From Hawksworthiomyces lignivorus (taxonomy: Eukaryota; Ascomycota; Sordariomycetes; Ophiostomatales; Ophiostomataceae): a stretch of DNA of 64,000 nt. The stretch covers positions 310,001-374,000 of the forward strand of contig NTMA01000003.1 in assembly GCA_002917075.1 (NCBI GenBank). The letters run 5' to 3'. The position numbers and the translations under genes are program-made. Positions within the stretch are counted from its first letter, which is position 1. Each line of letters starts with the position of its first letter. Positions 57,089 to 64,000 of the stretch are shown in pieces. The notes below the pieces were generated by a model. The model saw only the letters and a program-made list of their open reading frames with translations. It did not search any database and was not told the DNA's origin.

Positions 57089-58495
57089 ATGCATCGTCCG
57101 GCATTTCGCTCCGTCTTGGGGCGGACTACCCGCGGCGTGCTTCCTGGTGGCCTGACCACGACGGGTGCGTCCCGCCTGCCGGCACGATCGTCAACCACGC
57201 CATCCTCCGCCTCGCCGCAGGTCCTCTATTTCTCGTCGACCGCATCCCAAGCAAAGCTCAAGAACGTACCCGACCGGCGTGAGCGCCTGGCCGCCGCAGC
57301 TTCCAAGCTTGGTGCCATCGACGGCGGCGCTGGTGGCAGCAGCAGCAGAGGTGACCGCCCGCCTGTGACCGACGCCAGCGCGCTGGGAGTGTCGCGGCTA
57401 GGCTCGAGCAATCCACACTTTTCTTCGTCTGGCCCTTCTGACGGCGCCGACGCTGCCGGAGATGCCAGAAACGCCGGCTCCGGCTCCAAGATCATCAACG
57501 TGCGCAGCCTGCCGCGCCGTCCAGCCAACAGCAGCTACCCGGGCCCTAGCGGCGTGACGAGCGGGTTTGCTGGCGGGCGGTTCCGCGCAGGCGGCGGCGG
57601 CGGTGGCGGCGGCAACTACAATCCAGCTTTCTCGCGGGGACCTGCCGGAGGCGGCGGAGGCGGCGGGCGCGGCGGGCGCGGTGGGCCGCGGCGGCGGCGG
57701 GCGCCGCTGCGAAGGAGGAGCCGGCCGGGCCAGGAGGACAGGAAGAGGAGGACGGCGGTGGAGGAACAGCCCGATTGGACGCCGGAGCAGCTTGCGTGGT
57801 TAGAGGCGCGCGAGGTCGGCACGGCGAGCACGTACGAGCCGGCGGCGGCGTCGGCGGAGACGCTGGCCGACCTGCTGCGCCACGGACCCGCCGTGGCCTC
57901 GGCGTCCTCCATGGCGTCCTCCATGGCGTCCTCCATTGCTCGTAATGGCGACGAAGAGCTGGCCGCCGCGGGCGCCACGGGCGGCCCCGTCGCCGCCGCC
58001 CTGCGCGCCATGCGCGTGCTGGCCGGCGGGCCCGCGCTCGGGGGTAACGCCGCGCCGGCCAACCCGGACGCCGCGCGGGCGTCGCTGCAGGCCGGCCGCA
58101 CCACCTTTTTCGACTCGCCCGCCGAGCGCCGCCGCACCGACCAGCTGTTGCGCTCCCGACGCGCCGTGCGCCGCCTCGCCGCCGCTGGGCTGCCCGCCGA
58201 CGCCAGCCTCATCGTCCCCGTCGCCCCAGCCACCAAGGCCGCCGTCCTCGAGACCGTCGTCCGCGGCCTCTTCGTCGGGCCCACAGACGCCCGCCCCGCC
58301 TCGCTCGCCGTCCCCGCCGACAAGCTGGCCGCCCACGGCCCCGTGCTCGCCCGCCTGCACCAGTACCACGCCAAGGAGTACACCTACACCGACGCGCACG
58401 CCCGCAGCTTCGACGCCAAGGTGGCCTCGCTGCTGCCGGCGCCACGGGCGGCCGCAGGCAAGGCCGCCAAGGGCGGTCGGGCCGCTCGTGCATAG
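57089..58495 (+). CDS. Unrecognised protein with likely mitochondrial presequence
   Basis: Single exon, 468 aa; the start is ATG at 57089 (context AACCATG). The frame is open upstream, but MHRPAFRSVLGRTTRGV is an Arg-rich, acid-free start typical of mitochondrial import. Residues 20-150 are Ser/Ala-rich, and about 165-230 are Gly/Arg-rich (GGGRGGRGGPRRRRAPLRRR). A conserved-looking part starts at QPDWTPEQLAWLEAREVG (about residue 235). The C-terminal 150 residues alternate Ala-rich helices with DQLLRSRRAVRRL and YHAKEYTYTDAHARSFDAK. I cannot name the family. A mitochondrial translation or ribosome role is possible given the basic stretch and the neighbouring recycling factor, but that is inference. 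It converges on the recycling-factor gene with a 289 bp gap. Confidence 0.7.
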   Translation: MHRPAFRSVLGRTTRGVLPGGLTTTGASRLPARSSTTPSSASPQVLYFSSTASQAKLKNVPDRRERLAAAASKLGAIDGGAGGSSSRGDRPPVTDASALGVSRLGSSNPHFSSSGPSDGADAAGDARNAGSGSKIINVRSLPRRPANSSYPGPSGVTSGFAGGRFRAGGGGGGGGNYNPAFSRGPAGGGGGGGRGGRGGPRRRRAPLRRRSRPGQEDRKRRTAVEEQPDWTPEQLAWLEAREVGTASTYEPAAASAETLADLLRHGPAVASASSMASSMASSIARNGDEELAAAGATGGPVAAALRAMRVLAGGPALGGNAAPANPDAARASLQAGRTTFFDSPAERRRTDQLLRSRRAVRRLAAAGLPADASLIVPVAPATKAAVLETVVRGLFVGPTDARPASLAVPADKLAAHGPVLARLHQYHAKEYTYTDAHARSFDAKVASLLPAPRAAAGKAAKGGRAARA

Positions 58496-58784
58496 CAGAG
58501 CAGAGGAGGAGACGAGAACACGAGAAAGGAAAGGAAACGGAAACGATACTCTCAAAACTTTTTGTACATTCCAAAAAAAAGTATAGAAATCCAAAAGGAT
58601 GTATTCCATCCCATGTAACAATACACTACAAAATGAAAACTTTTTATTTTCCATGACCAGCTTATGACATTGCTATGTACACGGTACAATCGCCACTTAT
58701 TTTTTTAACCCGAGGAGAGAAGGATATCCCAATTCACAGTTGTTTCCCTACAGCCGCTCCTCTATAGCCTGCCCCATTCCCCTT

Positions 58785-60023
58785 TCACCGCCGGTTCGCC
58801 CGCTCCAGCTGCTTCAGCGCGTCCTTCTCGGCCGCGTCGATGCGCGCCATGTGCTTCTCCTGGCCCTTGAGCAGGTCGCGGTCCAGCCGGTGCAGGTCGT
58901 CGGGCTGCACACTCTTGTCCTTCTTCCACTGCTGGTGCGTCTTCTGCCGCCGCGCCGTCGCCCGCCGGATCTGCGCCCGCCACCCGTTGGCCAGCTCGTG
59001 CACCCGCCGCGCCCGCTCCGCCGCCGCCTCCGCCAGCGTCTGCGCCGTGTCGTGCACCCCGCCCAGCCGCAGCAGCAGCACCAGCTCGTCCCCCTCCGGG
59101 TCCGGCTGCGGCTGCTGGCCCCGGAACAGCGGATTCGCCTGCACCGCGCTCATCACCGCCTTGCGCGACCCCGCGCTGTGCAGCCGCAGCTCCACCACCC
59201 GCCCGCCCGCCCGCGGCAGGATCAGCGCCAGCTGGCTCAGCGGCACCGTCGACGCCGCCGCCGCCGCCGCTGAGCCAGCCCCCACCGCCGTCGGGCTCTG
59301 GTGGCTGTGGCCGTGCCCGCCGTGGCCCTTCTTCCCGCCCGCCGGAGGCGCACCCGCCTCGCCATCTGCCCCGCCGCCCTTGATCGTCACCGGCGTCTGG
59401 CCAATCGCGTCCACGTCCACCGCGCCCTCGCCGTCGCCCGTGCCCCCGCCGCCGCCCAGCGCCCGCCGCAGCTCCTTAAGCTTGTCCTCGTGGTGCCCGT
59501 CGCTGCGGTTCCACCGCGACTCCACGTCGGCAAAGTTGAATGGGTCTGCCGCGTCCGCCTGCGGGTGGTTGCCGCCGCCTTCTTCGTCTTCGCCCGCAAG
59601 GTCGCTGTTCTTCTGAGAAGAGGCCGCTGACCCTCCCCCGCCTTTCTTGTCTTTCTTCCCGCCGCCGCCCTTCTTCAGCCGCAGGGCGCTCTGCGAGAAG
59701 CAGCGCTGGGCATTATGCGGTGCACTGGACACGGAGGAGTTGGTGTTGTGATTGTAAAGTCGGATGCTGGAGGAGGAAGAATAGGCAGCTGTAGCAGCAG
59801 TCCGCAGAGGGGAAGATGTGGTCGTAGTGAGCAGCCGAACTCGAGAGGCCGCGATGTTGCTGTGGACCCATCCCGCCTAGTTAGCAATGAGACTGTACCA
59901 AGCAATATAAGAATAAGACATTGCCAATTGGGGCTTTTGCGGCGGTACGTACCTCGCTGGGCACCGCGATAGGCAGGCAGTGCTGCGCTGGGCCAGCGTC
60001 TGGGCTGCTGTCAAGCTCCGCAT
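58785..60023 (-). CDS. rrf1: Mitochondrial ribosome recycling factor
   Basis: Two exons, 60023-59953 and 59859-58785, with a 93 bp intron (GTACGT donor, GCTAAC branch, CACAG acceptor, phase 2); 381 aa. The first about 95 residues form a mitochondrial presequence rich in Arg, Ser, Thr and Ala (MRSLTAAQTLAQRSTACLSR), ending near FSQSALRLKKGGG. The RRF fold follows: DPFNFADVESRWNRS and LKELRRAL (helix 1), VPLSQLALILPRAGG and VELRLHSAGSRKAVMSAVQA (beta domain), a PQPDPEGDELVLLL strand, then the long basic C-terminal helices ending KDALKQLERA. A Gly/His-rich insertion (KKGHGGHGHSHQ) lies between helix 1 and the beta domain. RRF splits post-termination mitochondrial ribosomes together with EF-G2. 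The acceptor was chosen because it joins the presequence in frame. Confidence 0.85.
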
Positions 60024-60194
60024 CGTTTCAATTGCAAAGGTTCTGTTGCTGTTAGTGGCGTGGTTGTGCTGCGCGGATGCAGAGCTTGAAGCTATTTTTT
60101 TCCCGCTGCGGAGACCGCTTTGTGTATGTTGCTGCGGCTGGGTACATCTCCTACGTAGATAAATTCCGATAGGGCGCGATTTTCCGATGTGAAC

Positions 60195-60282
60195 GATCGT
60201 GTGGCCTAGTGGTTAGGGCATGTCCTTTACAGTTATAAGCGCTGATCGGATGGGATCGCAGGTTCGACCCCTGCCACGATCA
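60195..60282 (+). tRNA. tRNA-Val (anticodon UAC) with a 15-nt intron
   Basis: The acceptor stem GATCGTG pairs with CACGATC, with discriminator A. The D arm GCCT/GGGC and the T arm GCAGG-TTCGACC-CCTGC are complete. The anticodon stem TGTCC/GGATG closes a loop TTTACA-C interrupted after position 37 by a 15-nt intron (60232-60246). The anticodon is TAC (60228-60230). The loop TTTACAC matches yeast tRNA-Val(UAC). The mature length is 73 nt. Confidence 0.93.
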
Positions 60283-60803
60283 TTCCTTTTATTTTTTGAG
60301 AATTTCTTCAAATGCTTCTCATTCCTTTCCTTTTTTGATTCCTTGGTTCAGACATCGGGCATGTACTTAAAACTCGGCCCTGTCACGGTTGCTTCGGTGG
60401 TGGACTGAATATATGAAGGGAGAGACTGAATCAAGAAAGCGGTTCAAGATAATGAACGATGGCAAACAGCTTATTAGATATTGCTTTTATGTTTAGATGC
60501 TTGGAAGAAAGAAAATGATCCAGAAGGTAATGCTAATAGGATGCTCGGGGGTGTTATAATGAGGTCTAAAGTTGAGATTTGCATGATGAGCCATTCTCTT
60601 TGGGGGAGATGAGGCCGCTTCTTATTATTCAGCGTTGGGGCACATTTATACGTGCCTGTTTGTCTACTCTAGGGATATCGCAGTGGTCCAGACAATAGAA
60701 CGAATATTTAGATCAAAAAGGAGCCTTTGGAATACTGGCTTTTGTGATATAGAGTTTTTCTATTTGGTGGTATTCAACGCACTTTGATATATCGTGCCAT
60801 AAG
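60283..60803. other. Intergenic spacer downstream of the tRNA
   Basis: It includes the tRNA terminator and the 3' flank of the Rtt10/WDR6 gene. No other feature is seen. Confidence 0.6.
60287..60297 (+). terminator. RNA polymerase III T-tract terminator
   Basis: TTTT at 60287-60290 and TTTTTT at 60292-60297 begin five bases after the tRNA end, the normal pol III stop signal. Confidence 0.75.
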
Positions 60804-63800
60804 TCATCCCAAACTCCAGGCCTCCATGCCGATTCCAACAACTATAGCCGACGCCCCTGTTTCTGCTCTGCTGATTGCACCCAAGTCGCACGGATCGGCC
60901 ACGACACTGTACTGGTCGTCTAGCAGCTGCACGCGGACGAGATGCCTGCTTTCGTGCCCATACGAAACCAGGATCTTCCATGCTTTCACACGCTGGTCGT
61001 TGCTGCACGAGAGCGCTGTGAGGCTGACTTCAGCATCTTGGCCAGAGACGTCCTCTGGCTCTCCCAGGAACTGGATGCCTGAGATGGCCGCAGCGTGCGC
61101 GCTCGAAACACGAAACGTCTTGGAGAAGGCGTAGTCTTGGCCCGTGCCGGACCAGCTCAGGCTCGTCACGGAGATGGCGTTGTCGTCGCCGCCCGAAAGA
61201 ATGACCAGCGACGAGGCCTCTCCGTGTCCATGGGCGGTGGTGCGCAGCGGGTTCGATATGTTGAGACACTTGATGGCGTTGCGGTGTGCACGGGTTGCGC
61301 ACAACAGCGTGTAGTCGTGGCTGCGATGGTCCGGGACGCCACCAGAGCTGGGTGTCGCACGCCATATGGTCAGGCGACCGTCTCCAAAGGCAGCCAGGAG
61401 CACCAGCTCGCCGTCGAGCCGCGACTGGAGATGCCGTATCTGCGTCGGACACGCACCGGTGTAGCGGCCCAGCGCGAGGAGTTGCCAGCTGCCGGAGCCG
61501 TCGTCCTCGCTGCCGTTTGCGACGGCGGGGGTGTAGCGGTACGTCTTGAGCACCGAATTGGACAGTGCTACGGAGACGAGCGCGGTCCCTGGGTTGTCTG
61601 GGTCGAGTGTTGCGTCGAGCCCCGTGATACGCAGGACCTTGTCATCGGTGCTGCGGTCGGGATAAAAGGCCGACTCGCATAACACGGCCAGGCCGTCGTA
61701 GCTAGAGTCGTCGACGCACGTGATACGCCAGATGAAGAGCTCTTCGGAGCCGGCGGCACTCACGAGGCGGTCGTCACCGAGCCACGCGAGGCCGTGCAGG
61801 CCTGTATTGTGGCGCTTGAGCACGGAAAGACAGCGCAGCTGCTGCTCGCGCAGCTGAAAGGCATCGGTTCTGGTGTTGCTCGCTGCCGGCGCATTTCGCC
61901 AGATGCGGACGACCGTGTCTTCACCACCCGTGGCCACAAAGGCGCCGCTCGCGCTGGCGCTTACCGCGCGGATCTCGCGGCCGTGTCCACCTGTCTTGAG
62001 CGTCGTAATGGCGCAGGCCTCTTGCCCAAAGACGTACAAGCGGGAGTGGCGCGTATAGGCAAAGCGCAGCCGGCCGGCTCCTGCTCTGCTCCGCCCGCCG
62101 TCGTACAAGTATGTGTGCGCGCGGTGCGTGCCAGCGCAGTCAATATTTGCCAGCTCTTGCTGGCGGGTCTCGTTCCAGACAACAAATTGGGTGCTGCGGA
62201 AGCCGCAGAGCACAAGCTCTGGCGGGGACCCCTCAGTCTCGTTGTCAATGAACCAAGCATCGCGGATGATGGGGCCGAACGGCGGAGCCGTCTCATGCTT
62301 CAGGTGGATGCGAGGAGATTGAACACCGGCATCTGTATCATCGCCAGATTCAATCGCATAGATACGATAAACACCATCGCGTGCCATGGCAACGAATGAA
62401 GACGAAGTGCTCTTCCCACTGCCTGGCCGAGATGGAAGAGGAACGATTGATTGAATGGCATCCCGGGTGAGCGATTGTATTTGTGCCACCAGCGTACATG
62501 TCATACTGGAGACATCATCAGAGATGGGCTCATACAGACAAAGCTGTCCGGTTCTCGAGCCAAGCACGATGTAATTGAGACATCTGCTAGCAGCGGTGAC
62601 CACCATAGGCGCAGGCGACAATGGGGCCTTTTTCGGTAGTGGTAATGGCCAAGAAGTCTCCGATGCAAGTGTACCCTCAACCACGTCCACGTCTAGATTT
62701 AAAAGTAAGGTATTGTCGCGAAATAAAGTCGTGACAAGTACTTGAATGTGAACTGTCTTCTGGTGCTCCTCATAAGAATGAAGAACACCCGCAGTATGAG
62801 GTAAGAAAAAGAACTCCTCCACTTTGCCAGGAAGCTTTGTTGTAAGTTCCTTGAGGCCCCCTGCCACAGAAAATAAGAAAAGCCGTCCACTCGCACTGCC
62901 GACGAGCGCCAGCCCTTCAACTCCTGGTGCTGTAGCAGCTCCGCCGCCGCCGCCTCCTCGAGGGCTTCGCACAACATTGTAGTCTTGCAGAGCAGCTACG
63001 ACTGCATCTGGAATATCAGTTTGCGTCCACTCCACGGTTGCAGTACCACTTGCCGCCTGAAGCTCGCCTAGAAAGAGGCGGCCATGGGTTGTCGCAGACA
63101 GTATCGTGTTTTCTGAGAGGAATGTGTAGCTGTTGAAGAGCTCTTCGCGGAGCCTCTTCTGGCTACCTTTTTGGGGTTTGGTAGTGTTGGCAGCACCGAC
63201 TAAGTCATCTTCGGCTGCAAGCGATGATCCCTCGTCATCATGCTGCTGCACCTTGCTGCTGCCTTGTTCAGAAGTCGCTCCATCTCCTGCAACATGGGAT
63301 TGTAGAGTATTTTTCTCCAAGTTGCTGCCATCTCCTGTCTTCATTGGCACAGTAGAAGATGTACTAGCAGTAAAAGAGGCAGATGAGGAAGCAGTCCCTA
63401 TTTGTTCTCCTTCGAATAAACAGATTTTGCCGTCGCCGCCGCCTGAAGCGACGAGCGTCCGTCTTTGCTCTGATATATGTACCGCAGCGGACCAGATGTT
63501 CTTGCCAGTGTGGCCCGCCAGTAGGCGACGATGCACGAGCTTTCCAGTCAGCGAAGAAGACGGCAGAGACCATTCGTCTTGTTTTCCTGCTGCTTCGTCG
63601 GCGACTGCGAGCTCTAGTCGCCACTCTAGTGTCGTAGCATCTTCGCCAAATGAGTACATAATCATCTCGCCGGGGTTTGCTGGAACCGTTGCGCCAAAGC
63701 GCACATGCCAAATGCGCGACCCGTGGGCCATGACGACGGCCAGTGCCGTGGATGATGCGTCTGTTGGTCGCTGTGCGTCGTTCTGTTGCACATACGAAGT

Positions 63801-64000
63801 TGTCGTGGTCACAATCGCATCCTTGTGCTGGGCCAACCCATCAAATGTGTTTTGGAATCCAGTTTCGCGGGCCTCGTCACGAAGGGATTGTTTGCCGTCG
63901 TCGCTTTTGCTCACACCTACACTATCGCTGTGAACTAATCTGTCTAAGTACAGGGGCCATATGCGGATGGTACGGTCGTCGCTACACGTGGCGAGCAGCC
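60804..64000 (-). CDS. rtt10: Rtt10/WDR6-like WD40 protein, 5' end outside window
   Basis: The open frame continues past 63914 to the right edge (codons read LLATCSDDRTIRIW there), so at least about 1064 residues are present and the N-terminus is missing. WD40 units are spread throughout: AHGSRIWHVRF, GHTGKNIWSAAV with GGGDGKICLF, GHGREIRAVSASASG with GGEDTVVRIW, RHNTGLHGLAWLGD, and near the C-terminus AHRNAIKCLNIS with SGGDDNAISV and HAAAISGIQFLG. GHTGKNIWSA and GHGREIRAV are hallmarks of the WDR6 family. Yeast Rtt10 (Trm734) partners Trm7 for 2'-O-methylation of tRNA wobble position 34 and also acts in endosomal recycling. No intron is visible in the available part. Confidence 0.85.
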   Translation of the reverse strand, partial: LLATCSDDRTIRIWPLYLDRLVHSDSVGVSKSDDGKQSLRDEARETGFQNTFDGLAQHKDAIVTTTTSYVQQNDAQRPTDASSTALAVVMAHGSRIWHVRFGATVPANPGEMIMYSFGEDATTLEWRLELAVADEAAGKQDEWSLPSSSLTGKLVHRRLLAGHTGKNIWSAAVHISEQRRTLVASGGGDGKICLFEGEQIGTASSSASFTASTSSTVPMKTGDGSNLEKNTLQSHVAGDGATSEQGSSKVQQHDDEGSSLAAEDDLVGAANTTKPQKGSQKRLREELFNSYTFLSENTILSATTHGRLFLGELQAASGTATVEWTQTDIPDAVVAALQDYNVVRSPRGGGGGGAATAPGVEGLALVGSASGRLFLFSVAGGLKELTTKLPGKVEEFFFLPHTAGVLHSYEEHQKTVHIQVLVTTLFRDNTLLLNLDVDVVEGTLASETSWPLPLPKKAPLSPAPMVVTAASRCLNYIVLGSRTGQLCLYEPISDDVSSMTCTLVAQIQSLTRDAIQSIVPLPSRPGSGKSTSSSFVAMARDGVYRIYAIESGDDTDAGVQSPRIHLKHETAPPFGPIIRDAWFIDNETEGSPPELVLCGFRSTQFVVWNETRQQELANIDCAGTHRAHTYLYDGGRSRAGAGRLRFAYTRHSRLYVFGQEACAITTLKTGGHGREIRAVSASASGAFVATGGEDTVVRIWRNAPAASNTRTDAFQLREQQLRCLSVLKRHNTGLHGLAWLGDDRLVSAAGSEELFIWRITCVDDSSYDGLAVLCESAFYPDRSTDDKVLRITGLDATLDPDNPGTALVSVALSNSVLKTYRYTPAVANGSEDDGSGSWQLLALGRYTGACPTQIRHLQSRLDGELVLLAAFGDGRLTIWRATPSSGGVPDHRSHDYTLLCATRAHRNAIKCLNISNPLRTTAHGHGEASSLVILSGGDDNAISVTSLSWSGTGQDYAFSKTFRVSSAHAAAISGIQFLGEPEDVSGQDAEVSLTALSCSNDQRVKAWKILVSYGHESRHLVRVQLLDDQYSVVADPCDLGAISRAETGASAIVVGIGMEAWSLG

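Overview
This is a window of nuclear DNA from a filamentous ascomycete (Pezizomycotina, most likely Sordariomycetes). The evidence is short 50-260 bp introns with GTANGT donors and CTAAC/CTGAC branch sites, a HET-NACHT-WD40 gene, a soluble hybrid histidine kinase, a fungal GH79 gene and an Sfp1-type zinc-finger factor. Intergenic DNA is unusually long and rich in CT tracts and simple repeats, while many exons are very GC-rich at third codon positions. I cannot name the species.

Layout. 0.3-4.8 kb: one intact HET-NACHT-WD40 incompatibility/NLR gene (minus) whose two reading frames are joined by a 51 bp intron. 6.6-9.1 kb: Kelch beta-propeller protein (plus). 10.05-10.9 kb: Rcf2/HIG1 respiratory supercomplex factor (minus). 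11-19 kb: gene-free leader/intergenic DNA. 19.1-22.3 kb: Sfp1-like transcription factor in four exons (plus). 22.3-32 kb: a second gene desert. 32.0-33.8 kb: PH-domain protein with long Ala/Glu/Pro/Lys-rich tails (plus). 35.1-40.25 kb: hybrid histidine kinase (minus). 43.9-48 kb: an AT-rich decayed block holding an SNF2-helicase relic and an APH-kinase relic. 49.3-50.3 kb: unknown four-helix membrane protein. 50.7-52.8 kb: secreted GH79 glycosidase (minus). 53.81-53.95 kb: a MITE-like element with perfect 29 bp inverted repeats and TA ends. 54.8-56.5 kb: succinate-semialdehyde dehydrogenase. 57.1-58.5 kb: unknown, probably mitochondrial protein. 58.8-60.0 kb: mitochondrial ribosome recycling factor (minus). 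60.2 kb: intron-containing tRNA-Val(UAC). 60.8 kb to the right edge: Rtt10/WDR6 tRNA-modification WD40 protein, 5' end outside the window.

Functional picture. The right end (54-64 kb) is a compact housekeeping block with mitochondrial and translation roles. The middle and left hold signalling, regulatory and self/non-self genes separated by long non-coding DNA. I see no biosynthetic cluster, CRISPR array or intact transposon. The most promising unexplained items are the MITE-like element, a recurrent TACTCCGTA motif confined almost wholly to intergenic DNA, the two deserts around the Sfp1-like gene, and two unrecognised proteins (49.3 and 57.1 kb). All splice models were read by eye from ORF continuity and splice signals and have not been tested against RNA.
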